From an uncultured Alphaproteobacteria bacterium (lineage in GTDB: Bacteria; Pseudomonadota; Alphaproteobacteria; HIMB59; GCA-002718135): DNA of 39,464 bases. A program made the translations under genes and the position numbers. Of this stretch, positions 10,483 through 22,201 are shown piece by piece. The stretch's first letter is position 1; each line of letters starts with the position of its first letter. The notes under the pieces are model-generated. The model ran no database searches. It saw only the letters and a list, made by a program, of their open reading frames with translations, and was not told the origin of the DNA. Where the stretch lies: assembly GCA_902538155.1 (NCBI GenBank), contig CACBDX010000010.1, forward strand, positions 1-39,464, in the 5' to 3' direction.

Positions 10483-11378
10483 AGAAGACAGTAGCGTTTG
10501 CATATCATAATATAGGTGTGTCTGGAATAAAAAAACTAATTAAGTACAATTATAAATTAAAATTAGTTGTAACTCATCTTGATAATAAAGATGAAAAAAT
10601 ATGGTTTGAATCAGTATCAAAAATTTGTAGAAAGAAAAATATCAAATATATATATTTTGAAAAAACAAATTTTTCAGAGCTATTTAAAAAAATAAATTTA
10701 ATAAAGCCAGAATATATATTTAGCTTTTATTTTAGAAAAATTTTTCCAAAAAAAATTATAAGTTTACCTAGTATCTCTTTTATGAATATGCATGGTTCAT
10801 ATCTTCCAAATTATAGAGGAGCCGCACCACTAAATTGGCAATTAATATGTGGGGAAAAAAAAGGTGGGGTGACACTACACAAAGTTAATGAAAAAATAGA
10901 TGCTGGTGAAATAATTTGTCAAAAATCATTTAGAATAAGCAAAAATGACAATCCACTAAGCTTATCTAAAAAAATAAATAAAAAATCAGAAATAATATTA
11001 GATGAAATTTTACCAAATATTGATAAAAAAATTCAAAATGCAAAAAAACAAACAATAAAAGGGTATAAAGTCTTCAAAAAAAGAGGACCGGAAGATGGAA
11101 AAATTTTTTGGAAAGATAATGTGATAAAAATTAATAACTTGGTAAGAGGTGTAACCAGTCCTTTCCCAGGTGCTTTTACTTTTTATAAAAATAATAAAAT
11201 TATAATTTGGGAGTCTAGAATTGATTATACAAAAAAAGAAAAATCAACTAAAAGATTTGGGTACTTTTATAAAAATAAGCAATATTATAAAGTTGTAACA
11301 GGCAAAGGAACTTTAATTATTGTTAAAATGAGTAAAGATTATTTACTACCAAAAGAAGGGGTTTTCAATTCAGAATGA
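10479..11378 (+). CDS. Formyltransferase resembling the N-terminal (UDP-Ara4N formyltransferase) domain of ArnA, as a separate gene
   Basis: KTVAFAYHNIGVSGI, FSFYFRKI, MNMHGSYLPNYRGAAPLNW, GVTLHKVNEKIDAGEI, RGVTSPFPGAFTF; co-linear with the recalled E. coli ArnA N-domain, Asn/His/Asp catalytic pattern present. Confidence 0.86.
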   Translation: MKKTVAFAYHNIGVSGIKKLIKYNYKLKLVVTHLDNKDEKIWFESVSKICRKKNIKYIYFEKTNFSELFKKINLIKPEYIFSFYFRKIFPKKIISLPSISFMNMHGSYLPNYRGAAPLNWQLICGEKKGGVTLHKVNEKIDAGEIICQKSFRISKNDNPLSLSKKINKKSEIILDEILPNIDKKIQNAKKQTIKGYKVFKKRGPEDGKIFWKDNVIKINNLVRGVTSPFPGAFTFYKNNKIIIWESRIDYTKKEKSTKRFGYFYKNKQYYKVVTGKGTLIIVKMSKDYLLPKEGVFNSE

Positions 11379-12370
11379 AGGTATTAATTTTAGGGGTAAA
11401 TGGTTTTATTGGAAATGCATTAGCTAATGAGCTAATCAAGAAAAAGGGTGTAATTATTTACGGATTGGATGTTAACAGTGATAATATCAATAAATTGTTA
11501 TTACATAAAAACTTTATATTTAAAAAAGGATATGTTGAAAAAAATGATAAATGGGTTGAAAATTATATAAAAAAATCAGATGTTATAATTCCTTTAATTG
11601 CAATTGCCACACCTAAAGTTTATGTAACAGATCCTCTAAAAGTATTTGAATTAGATTTCGAGTCTAATCTTAAAATAATAAAATGGTGTTCAAAATATAA
11701 TAAATTTATTTTATTTCCATCAACCAGCGAAGTTTATGGAATGTCCAAAGATGATAAGTTTAATGAATATAAGACAAATTTAATTGTTGGACCTGTTAAT
11801 AAATCTAGGTGGATATATTCTATTTCAAAACAATTACTTGATAGAGTTATCATTGCATACGGGGAACAAAGAAAACTTAAATATACATTATTTAGGCCAT
11901 TTAATTGGATTGGGCCAAAATTAGATACACTTAAACGGGCTCAATTAGGCAATGGAAGGGTATTAACCATAATGATTAGTAATTTAATTAAAAATAAAAA
12001 TATTACTTTAGTTAATAATGGTGTTCAAAAAAGATCATTTACTTACATAGATGATGGGATTGAAGCATTATTAACGATAATTAATAATAGAAATAAACTT
12101 AATAAAAAAATTTTTAATATAGGTAATCCAAAAAATAATATCAGTATAGAGAAGTTATCAAAGATTTTATTACAAGAATATAAAATACACTCTAAAGCAA
12201 AATATACTGGAAAAATAATTTCAAGAAGTGAAAAAGATTTTTATGGAAACTCATACCAGGACATTACTCAAAGAATCCCAGATATATCTGAAGCTAAAAA
12301 ATACTTAAAATGGAAACCAAAAACTAATTTAAAAAAATCAATTGAATTAACTTTGAAGTCATTTTTATGA
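11375..12370 (+). CDS. NAD-dependent epimerase/dehydratase resembling the C-terminal (UDP-GlcA oxidative decarboxylase) domain of ArnA, as a separate gene
   Basis: VLILGVNGFIGN Rossmann motif, LIAIATP, FPSTSEVYGM, LIVGPVNKSRWIYSISKQLLDRVI, FRPFNWIGPKLD, QKRSFTYIDDGIEAL, FNIGNP; very close to the recalled E. coli ArnA C-domain. Confidence 0.9.
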   Translation: MKVLILGVNGFIGNALANELIKKKGVIIYGLDVNSDNINKLLLHKNFIFKKGYVEKNDKWVENYIKKSDVIIPLIAIATPKVYVTDPLKVFELDFESNLKIIKWCSKYNKFILFPSTSEVYGMSKDDKFNEYKTNLIVGPVNKSRWIYSISKQLLDRVIIAYGEQRKLKYTLFRPFNWIGPKLDTLKRAQLGNGRVLTIMISNLIKNKNITLVNNGVQKRSFTYIDDGIEALLTIINNRNKLNKKIFNIGNPKNNISIEKLSKILLQEYKIHSKAKYTGKIISRSEKDFYGNSYQDITQRIPDISEAKKYLKWKPKTNLKKSIELTLKSFL

Positions 12371-13500
12371 AAATAGATTTTTTTCATCATTCAATTGGTA
12401 AAGAGGAAAAAAAATCATTGATAAAGACTCTGGGATCAAAAATTATATCAACGGGCCCTGTAACTAAAAAGTTTGAAGAAACTTTTGCAAAATATTTTAA
12501 AGCTAAATATTGTGTAGGTTTATCTAATTGGACTTCTGGAGGATTAATACTTTTTAAAGCATTTGGTATTAATCCTGGTGATGAAATAATAACAACACCA
12601 ATGTCATTTGTAGCTACTTCAAATGTGATTTTGCATGCAGGTGCAAAACCCATATTTGTTGATGTCGATGATAAAACAGGTAATATTGATGTAGATCTAA
12701 TTCAAAGTAAAATTAACAGAAAAACTAAAGCTATTTTTGTTGTTCATTTGTATGGCCAAATGTGTGATGTTATTTCTTTAAAAAGAATTGCAAAAAAAAA
12801 TAAATTACTTCTATTTGAAGATGCGGCTCATTGTATTGAGGGAAAGTTTAAAAATATAAAACCAGGTCAAGTTTCTGATGCAGCTATTTTTAGTTTTTAT
12901 GCTACAAAAAATATAACTTGTGGTGAAGGTGGGGCAATAGTCACAAACAATAAAAATATTTACGACAAATTGCGTAGATTAAGATTACACGGAATAAATA
13001 ATAATTTTTCTGAAAGATATAACAAGAAATTTTCTCATTGGGACATGGATGAACTTGGTTACAAATGCAATATGAGTGACATACAGGCTTCAATTTTACT
13101 TCCACAAATAAAAAAAATTGGTTTACTTCACCACAAAAGACAAAAAATATACGAACATTATTTAAAAAAATTATCAAAGTGTAAAAAGATATCTTTTTTT
13201 AGTAAAATAGTTAATTCAGTTCATGCTAGACACTTGATGCCTGTAAGAGTTGAAGCAAGGAACAGAGATATAGTAATAAAAGAGCTTGAGAAAAAAGGGA
13301 TAAAAACAACAATTAATTATAAATCCATCCATACTTTAAAATATTACAAAAATACGTTTAAATACAAAAACAAAGATTTTATAAAGTCGTATATTATTGG
13401 AAATGAAGTAATATCATTACCTTTATATCCAAGTCTTTCATTAAGAAAAGTAGATTATGTTTCAAAAACATTGATTAATATTTTAAATAAATTGACATGA
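12367..13500 (+). CDS. arnB: DegT/DnrJ/EryC1-family PLP sugar aminotransferase, ArnB-like
   Basis: STGPVTKKFEETFAKYF, DEIITTPMSFVATSNVILHAGAKPIFVDVD, EDAAHCIEG, FSFYATKNITCGEGGAIVTN (PLP Lys), YKCNMSDIQASI. Confidence 0.85.
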   Translation: MKIDFFHHSIGKEEKKSLIKTLGSKIISTGPVTKKFEETFAKYFKAKYCVGLSNWTSGGLILFKAFGINPGDEIITTPMSFVATSNVILHAGAKPIFVDVDDKTGNIDVDLIQSKINRKTKAIFVVHLYGQMCDVISLKRIAKKNKLLLFEDAAHCIEGKFKNIKPGQVSDAAIFSFYATKNITCGEGGAIVTNNKNIYDKLRRLRLHGINNNFSERYNKKFSHWDMDELGYKCNMSDIQASILLPQIKKIGLLHHKRQKIYEHYLKKLSKCKKISFFSKIVNSVHARHLMPVRVEARNRDIVIKELEKKGIKTTINYKSIHTLKYYKNTFKYKNKDFIKSYIIGNEVISLPLYPSLSLRKVDYVSKTLINILNKLT

Positions 13501-14411
13501 TTTCCGTAATAGTACCTGTTTACAATGAAGAAGAAAGTTTGGAAGAGTTTAATAAAAGAACTTTAAATGTATTAAGAAGTCATTCTAAAAATTTTGAAAT
13601 AATTTATGTTGATGATGGCAGTAAAGATCAAAGCTTAAGTATTATTAAAAATTTTAGTTTGAAAAGCAAAGAGGTAAAGTTCATCTCTTTTTTCAGAAAT
13701 TTTGGTCAACATGCTGCAGTACTTTCGGGTTTTAAATATTCTAAAGGTGATCATATAATTACCTTAGATGCGGATCTACAAAACCCTCCTGAAGAAATAC
13801 CAGAATTCTTAAATCATGTTGAAAGTAATTATGATGTTATTGCAGGAAAAAGAAAAAATAGAAAAGATAATTTTTTAAGAAAATTTTTTTCTAACATAAT
13901 GAATAGGATAATTTCAAAAATTACAAATGTTGAGCTGTCAGATTACGGCTGCATGATGAGAATGTATTCTAGAAATATTATAAATGTGATTTTAGAAAAT
14001 TTTGATAAAACAATCTATGTCCCAGCCTTTGCAAGTTGGATAAGTAAAAATATATTAGAAATTGAAATAAAACACGAAAAAAGAAATTTTGGAAAAACTA
14101 AATATTCATTAATGAATTTAACCCAACAGGCATTTGATTTAATAACTGCTTACACATACAAACCTTTGCAGTTCTTGTTAATATTAAGTTTATTGGTTTT
14201 GTTTATGATTTTTACATTTTTATTTTTTATATATGTGGGACTAATAAATTTTATAAATATTAATAATGTTTTTTTATTATATTCATTATTAATATTAATA
14301 GTTTCAATTATATTGGTTTTTCTCTCAATACTTAGTGAGTATGTTTTAAGAATACACAAAAATTCTAGAAGACTGCCATTGTATATTATCAGAGAAAAAG
14401 ATTTAGGTTAA
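13497..14411 (+). CDS. arnC: GT2 glycosyltransferase, ArnC-like undecaprenyl-phosphate sugar transferase
   Basis: VPVYNEEESLEEF, DDGSKDQS, DADLQNPPEEIPEF, SDYGCMMRMYSRNI, KHEKRNFGKTKYSLMNL, C-terminal transmembrane pair. Confidence 0.83.
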   Translation: MISVIVPVYNEEESLEEFNKRTLNVLRSHSKNFEIIYVDDGSKDQSLSIIKNFSLKSKEVKFISFFRNFGQHAAVLSGFKYSKGDHIITLDADLQNPPEEIPEFLNHVESNYDVIAGKRKNRKDNFLRKFFSNIMNRIISKITNVELSDYGCMMRMYSRNIINVILENFDKTIYVPAFASWISKNILEIEIKHEKRNFGKTKYSLMNLTQQAFDLITAYTYKPLQFLLILSLLVLFMIFTFLFFIYVGLINFININNVFLLYSLLILIVSIILVFLSILSEYVLRIHKNSRRLPLYIIREKDLG

Positions 14412-14421
14412 AATATTTAAC

Positions 14422-15963
14422 ATGATTGGCAATATAAAAACAATTGCTCTCTATATAATTTTAATTACAACATGTTTTTTTTTATTCTACAACACAGGTA
14501 TTCATGGAGATGACTACACAGCAGTTAAATATTTTAACAATAAAAAATTTGCAGAAATTTTTATTATTAATCCATTAGATCTTGGAATTTGGATATATGT
14601 CTTACCAGCTTATTTATTTTTTTATATTTTTTATAATATTTTTGGAACAGATTTTATTTTTGGGTATGAATTATTAAAGTTTACAATTCATATTTTTTCA
14701 ACTTTTTTTTTATATAAATTTTTTTATAATTTTATAACCCAAATTCGCTCTATTATTGCTAGTTTATTTTTTGTTTTCTTTATTAGTCATGACTCCACAA
14801 CGTATTGGTACATGGCTTCTGCATACATGCTTTTCTTTCCTTCACTTGTTTTTTATAGTTTTCATTTAATTTATAATAATTTTCTTTTTAGAGGATCTAT
14901 TTTATTAGCTATATGTAGTTTATGTTATTCTACTCCTCCAATTATTTTTGGCTTATCTATATTTTTTTTATTAAAAAAAGAATTTTTAAAGTTTTTTATT
15001 TTTTTATCTGCGGGATTATTTTTTGTTTTGTATTATTTTACAATTTCTAATTGGTTTCCAGTTACTGAAAATAGAATTGACGATAATTTAACATTAGTAA
15101 TACTGTTAAAAAATTTTATTTTTCAATTTTTAAGCTCTCTTGACTCAACTATAGGATTAAATATAATTTATAAACTATATTATTCTTTAAGTTATCTCAA
15201 TGTAACATCTATTTCATTATCAATATTAGTTGTTGTAGGTTTTTTTATTAATTTAAAAAAAAATAATAAAAGTGATTTTAATTTTAAGCTTTTTATATCT
15301 TTGCTAGCAATTTATTTGTCATCTTTAATGATGTTTTCATTAACTGGTATGTATACACAATCATCTTTTAATCTTGGCAATAGAGTGACTATTTATTTCT
15401 GCATATTTTTAGGTTACATTTTAATATTAATTAAAAATAAGAATGTCTTAATTTTTATAGTCTCTTTAATATTAGTTTTTCCTTCGATTTCTATTTCACA
15501 ACATTGGAAACAATGGAACAGTAAACAAATTATAATTTATGAAAATATAAACAATAACTATGAGTTAAATAAAATGACTGATGAAATACTCGTAGTAGAA
15601 AAAAATAATTATAGTAAGTTGGGACCATTCTCTCATATTGAATTATTTAGTATGAATTGGCATTTAGAAACTGTTTTTGACAATGTAATAAATAGTAAAA
15701 ATATTATTTCACTTACGAGCTATACTAAAATTTATGATAATGAAATTATAGACCCAAAATCAAATAAGGTAGTTGTATTGAATGATCTTGTTTATATGTA
15801 CGACACAGAATTAGACATAGTAAAAAAAATTACAAAACAAGATATTGTTAAAAAATTAGATGAAATTGAAGAGGTGCGTCATTGGTCACAATTGTTAAAT
15901 AAAGATAATTTAATTATAAAATTAATATTATTTTTAAATCCAAGACTAAACTATTTATTTTAA
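14422..15963 (+). CDS. Multi-pass membrane protein, candidate GT-C-type glycosyltransferase
   Basis: About ten hydrophobic segments; GIHGDDYTAV acidic motif just after the first TM helix, as in GT-C folds; directly follows arnC. Confidence 0.6.
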   Translation: MIGNIKTIALYIILITTCFFLFYNTGIHGDDYTAVKYFNNKKFAEIFIINPLDLGIWIYVLPAYLFFYIFYNIFGTDFIFGYELLKFTIHIFSTFFLYKFFYNFITQIRSIIASLFFVFFISHDSTTYWYMASAYMLFFPSLVFYSFHLIYNNFLFRGSILLAICSLCYSTPPIIFGLSIFFLLKKEFLKFFIFLSAGLFFVLYYFTISNWFPVTENRIDDNLTLVILLKNFIFQFLSSLDSTIGLNIIYKLYYSLSYLNVTSISLSILVVVGFFINLKKNNKSDFNFKLFISLLAIYLSSLMMFSLTGMYTQSSFNLGNRVTIYFCIFLGYILILIKNKNVLIFIVSLILVFPSISISQHWKQWNSKQIIIYENINNNYELNKMTDEILVVEKNNYSKLGPFSHIELFSMNWHLETVFDNVINSKNIISLTSYTKIYDNEIIDPKSNKVVVLNDLVYMYDTELDIVKKITKQDIVKKLDEIEEVRHWSQLLNKDNLIIKLILFLNPRLNYLF

Positions 15964-16020
15964 TTGGATTTATTAAAAATTCTTTTTTTTTGTACTATTT
16001 ATTGTTATGTTATTAACTAA

Positions 16021-18171
<2,151 letters not shown>

Positions 18172-18190
18172 AAATAATTTAAATTAATTT

Positions 18191-18220
18191 AAAAGTGGAA
18201 CTTAGAGTTCCACTTTTTTT
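18191..18220 (+). terminator. Rho-independent terminator, probably bidirectional, between convergent katG and 18219-18539 genes
   Basis: Perfect 12-bp stem AAAAGTGGAACT-TAG-AGTTCCACTTTT followed by TTT; lies between the two convergent stops. Confidence 0.92.
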
Positions 18221-18539
18221 ATTTTGGCATATTGGTTGCCCCAGTTTCTAATGAAATTATTTTGCCATCTTTATATTTGTATACCGCCATCACAGCTTGT
18301 GTGTTGCCATCTTTAAAAGTAACGAAAGAGTGATGTATCCCAATCTCGTCATTTTCGTATACAATTCTAGACTTATCATCATTAATGTCGTCACTCATAG
18401 CCCAACCTATAACGTCGGACTTTGATAGAACATTGCCGCTAGAATGCATTGTAAATTTAAAATCATCATGGATAATTTCGTTCATTCCTGCTTCATCTTT
18501 TTCATTAAAAACCTTCATGTATTTTTCTAGTATTGACAT
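18219..18539 (-). CDS. SnoaL/NTF2-like fold small protein
   Basis: MSILEKYMKVFNEKDEAGMNEIIHDDFKFTMHSSG... VMAVYKYKDGKIISLETG is the typical NTF2-like pattern; AGGAGA upstream of ATG. Confidence 0.7.
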   Translation of the reverse strand: MSILEKYMKVFNEKDEAGMNEIIHDDFKFTMHSSGNVLSKSDVIGWAMSDDINDDKSRIVYENDEIGIHHSFVTFKDGNTQAVMAVYKYKDGKIISLETGATNMPK

Positions 18540-18594
18540 ATTTTCTCCTAGTAAAAAATAAAGTATATAGGAATTTTTTTAAATAAGTATTTAA

Positions 18595-19566
18595 TTATCT
18601 TTCTTTAATGTAAGGTTGTCCAATAGCATTAGGAGCTATCGCTTTACCAACAAAACCCGCAAGTAAAACAACTGTTAATACATATGGTATTGCCTGAATT
18701 AACTGTACTGGTATTTCACCAATTGCAGGTAATTCTACTCCCTGCAATCTAATTTGAAGAGCATCAGTAAATCCAAAAAGTAAACAAGCAACTAGGGCAG
18801 TTTTAGGATGCCACTTTCCAAATATCATTGCTGCTAAAGCTAAGTATCCTCTTCCCGCTGACATTTCTCTAAAAAAATTTGCATTAACTGCTGTTGATAG
18901 GTGTGCACCTGCAAAAGCAATTAAAACACCATTGATAGCTAGAGCTTTATATCTCATGGCAAAAACATTAATGCCAGCTGTATCAACAGCACTTGGATTT
19001 TCTCCTACTGCTCTTAGTCTTAGTCCAAAACTAGTTTTAAAAACAACCCAAAACACTAATGGAACTGAAAGATAAGCTAGATATACAAAAATATAATGTC
19101 CGCTTAATATATCACTATAAATTATTCCTATTATTGGTACGTCTCTTAAACTCCCGGCAAAAGGAAGGTTAACTTCTAAAAAACGCTGATCTTCATTAAG
19201 CGTTGGTGTTAGACCTGCTTGTCCAAACCAAGCAGCTGCTAATGCTGTAGTTAAACCAATTATTAAAATATTGATTGCAACGCAGGATACGACTTGATCA
19301 CCTTTATATGTAACAGATGCAAAACCATGTAACATAGATAAACTTACACATGCGATAATTGCTAGTAATAAACCTAACCAAGGGTTACCTAAAAAATAAG
19401 AACCTACTGCTGCAACAAAAGCAGCCATAAGCATTTTTCCCTCTAAACTAAAATCAATAACACCTGATCGTTCTGCGAATATTCCAGCCATCGCTGCAAA
19501 AACTAAAGGTGTTGAAATTCTTAAAGTAGAATTAATCAAAGATGCAATGTCAGATAAAAATTCCAT
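18595..19566 (-). CDS. ABC transporter permease, BMP/nucleoside-type importer
   Basis: LVFAAMAGIFAERSGVIDFSLEGKMLM...GAFxA-like and LRLRAVGENPSAVDTAGINV; third gene of importer set. Confidence 0.9.
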   Translation of the reverse strand: MEFLSDIASLINSTLRISTPLVFAAMAGIFAERSGVIDFSLEGKMLMAAFVAAVGSYFLGNPWLGLLLAIIACVSLSMLHGFASVTYKGDQVVSCVAINILIIGLTTALAAAWFGQAGLTPTLNEDQRFLEVNLPFAGSLRDVPIIGIIYSDILSGHYIFVYLAYLSVPLVFWVVFKTSFGLRLRAVGENPSAVDTAGINVFAMRYKALAINGVLIAFAGAHLSTAVNANFFREMSAGRGYLALAAMIFGKWHPKTALVACLLFGFTDALQIRLQGVELPAIGEIPVQLIQAIPYVLTVVLLAGFVGKAIAPNAIGQPYIKER

Positions 19567-20681
19567 TATGCACTCGCCTTTATGTTTAATCTATTGACAA
19601 AGAAGCTTTCAATTTGTGGTCTAAATAAATTTTCTAAAGCTCCACTGAATAAAATAATTACTCCCTGAACAGCAACAAACATATATCTAGTTATGTTTGG
19701 CATATCAAAAGTAACTTCAGAACCTCCTTGGTATAAAATACCAAATAAAAATGCAGCTGGGAAAATTCCTATTGGATGATTTCTTCCCATTAATGCAACT
19801 GCAATTCCAGTGAAACCATAACCAGCAGGAAATCCTGCCACTATTTTATGGTGAACCCCTAATATTTCATTAACACCTAGTAACCCTGCTAAGCCTCCAG
19901 AAATACACATTGCTATGATTATATTTTTATATGGAGAAATGCCTGCATAAATTGCTGCTTGCGTATTGTGCCCCACAGCCCTCATTTCATAACCCCATCT
20001 TGTTTTCCAAACTAAGAACCATACAAAAACTGAAGCTGCAATTGCTAGTAAAAAAGATATGTTTAATGGAGAATATCTTATTTTAATTCCAAACAGACCT
20101 GCAAAATCTTTAAAACTTGGAAACCATTGTTCTTTTGGTAAAGCAACAGTATGTGGTCCCATTTGTGACGTGTCTCTTATTACATCGACTAATAAGAATA
20201 CCATTAATGATGCTGCTATAAAATTGAACATGATGGTGGTAATTACTACGTGACTACCTCTAGTTGCCTGAAGGTATGCAGGTATAAATGCCCAAGCTGC
20301 ACCAAAAACAACAGCGCCAGCGATAGATAATAACCACACTATTGGCACAGGTAAAAAACTAAAATTTATCGCAACTAAAAAAACACCAAGTCCACCAATA
20401 TAGGCTTGGCCTTCTCCACCTATATTGAAAAGCCTACAATGAAATGCGACAGCAAATGCCAAACCAGTAAATACAAAATTTGTGGTGTAGTAAAGTGTAT
20501 ACGCAAAACCTTCAATATAACCAAAAGAACCATAAATGATTAATCTTACTGCTTCATAGGGATTTTCTCCTGCGATGAATATAAACAAGCCCGAAACAAG
20601 TAATGCTAAAGTTAAATTTACAAGTGGAACAATAAGATTTGAAACCCACCAAGGTACTTTGGATTTATCTACTGGTGCCAT
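19566..20681 (-). CDS. ABC transporter permease, BMP/nucleoside-type importer
   Basis: AFAVAFHCRLFNIGGEGQAYIGG, YEMRAVGHNTQAAIYAGI; TAATG overlap with both neighbours' reading frames. Confidence 0.9.
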   Translation of the reverse strand: MAPVDKSKVPWWVSNLIVPLVNLTLALLVSGLFIFIAGENPYEAVRLIIYGSFGYIEGFAYTLYYTTNFVFTGLAFAVAFHCRLFNIGGEGQAYIGGLGVFLVAINFSFLPVPIVWLLSIAGAVVFGAAWAFIPAYLQATRGSHVVITTIMFNFIAASLMVFLLVDVIRDTSQMGPHTVALPKEQWFPSFKDFAGLFGIKIRYSPLNISFLLAIAASVFVWFLVWKTRWGYEMRAVGHNTQAAIYAGISPYKNIIIAMCISGGLAGLLGVNEILGVHHKIVAGFPAGYGFTGIAVALMGRNHPIGIFPAAFLFGILYQGGSEVTFDMPNITRYMFVAVQGVIILFSGALENLFRPQIESFFVNRLNIKASA

Positions 20682-22201
20682 TATACAACTCCTGCCATCA
20701 ATAAACCTAATTCACGGTCAGTTACATTTTTATTATCTTTTTCACCAACTATCTTTCCATCAAACATTACAACAATTCTATCCGACAATGAAAGCACTTC
20801 ATCTAATTCAACAGATACCAAAAGTATCGCTGCTCCTCTGTCTCTCATGTCTATCAATCTTTGATGAATAAATTCAATTGCACCAATGTCTACACCTCTT
20901 GTTGGTTGACCAACTAATAATACTTTTGGATTTTCATTTAGTTCTCTACTTAAAATTATTTTTTGTTGGTTCCCCCCAGAAAAATTGGATGTAATTAAGT
21001 TTGGTGATTGAGGTCTTACATCATACTCTTCCATAATTTTCTTTGAATGAGAAATTATATCTCTGTGATTTAAAACAGATGATTTTGAAAATGGTTGCTG
21101 ATCATGGTAACCAAAAATTAAATTTTCATAAGCTTTAAAATCTGTAACTAGACCCATTCTCTGTCTATCCTCAGGAACATGAGCTAGTCCCTTATCTTTT
21201 AACTCCCTTGGGTCCAAGAAATTTTGACTATCAGAAACTTTTTTTCCTTCTAAATATATTTCTCCAGACTCAACTTTTCTAATGCCAGAGAGTGCCTCTA
21301 ATAATTCTGTTTGTCCGTTGCCAGTAACACCCGCTAAGCCTAATATTTCTCCTGATCGAATTTCTAAATCAACATTCTTTACTCTTGTTACGTCAAGATC
21401 ATCTTTAACTGTAAGATTCTTAACCTTAAATAAAACTTCTCCTGCTTTTACTTCAGATTTATCAAGTCTTAGTAATACACTTCTACCAACCATCATCTCG
21501 GCCAATTTTTCTTTGCTTGTATTTTCAGTTTTGGTATGACCGACCATTTCACCCTGACGCATTACAGAAACTTCACTTGTTAAATCCATTATTTCAATTA
21601 ATTTGTGTGTTATTAGAACTATTGTTTTGCCTTCTTCTTTTAATGACCGCAAAATTTTGAAGAGTTCATCAACTTCTTGAGGTGTTAAAACGCCTGTTGG
21701 TTCATCAAGTATAAGGATCTCAGCTCCTCTATATAGTGACTTTAAAATTTCAACTCTTTGACGGAACCCAACTGATAAATCAGAAATGGTAGAATTAAGA
21801 TCAATGTTTAATTTATATGTGTCGCATAAATCTTTTAAATCTTTTTTTGCTTTTTCTAAATTTTTCCCAAATACGAATTCACCTTCAAATCCTAGGATGA
21901 TATTTTCTAGAACAGTGAAATTTTCTACCAACATAAAATGTTGGTGCACCATACCAATTCCATTGATAATTGAATCTTTAGGTGATCTAAGATTTATTTC
22001 CTTCCCATTAACTTTTATTGTTCCTGAGTTTGCTTGATAAAGGCCAAAAACGATGCTCATTAACGTTGACTTACCTGCCCCGTTTTCTCCAATTATTCCA
22101 TGAATTGTTCCTTTGTTTATTTTAAGATTAATATTCTTGTTGGCATGTACGTGGCCAAAAGATTTATTTATGTTTGTAAGTTCTAGGATAGGTGAGACCA
22201 T
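20681..22201 (-). CDS. ABC transporter ATP-binding protein with two ATPase domains, BMP/nucleoside-type importer
   Basis: GENGAGKSTLMSIVFG Walker A, LSVGFRQRVEILKSLYRGAEILILDEPTGVLTP, second domain GVTGNGQTELLEALSG and FSGGNQQKIILSREL. Confidence 0.94.
   Translation of the reverse strand: MVSPILELTNINKSFGHVHANKNINLKINKGTIHGIIGENGAGKSTLMSIVFGLYQANSGTIKVNGKEINLRSPKDSIINGIGMVHQHFMLVENFTVLENIILGFEGEFVFGKNLEKAKKDLKDLCDTYKLNIDLNSTISDLSVGFRQRVEILKSLYRGAEILILDEPTGVLTPQEVDELFKILRSLKEEGKTIVLITHKLIEIMDLTSEVSVMRQGEMVGHTKTENTSKEKLAEMMVGRSVLLRLDKSEVKAGEVLFKVKNLTVKDDLDVTRVKNVDLEIRSGEILGLAGVTGNGQTELLEALSGIRKVESGEIYLEGKKVSDSQNFLDPRELKDKGLAHVPEDRQRMGLVTDFKAYENLIFGYHDQQPFSKSSVLNHRDIISHSKKIMEEYDVRPQSPNLITSNFSGGNQQKIILSRELNENPKVLLVGQPTRGVDIGAIEFIHQRLIDMRDRGAAILLVSVELDEVLSLSDRIVVMFDGKIVGEKDNKNVTDRELGLLMAGVV

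Noticed and set aside
10479-15963. Arn-like block as a horizontally acquired island on grounds of AT richness
   Set aside because: The folate operon looks equally Lys/Asn/Ile-rich, and no integrase, tRNA or repeats flank the block; needs a computed composition profile.
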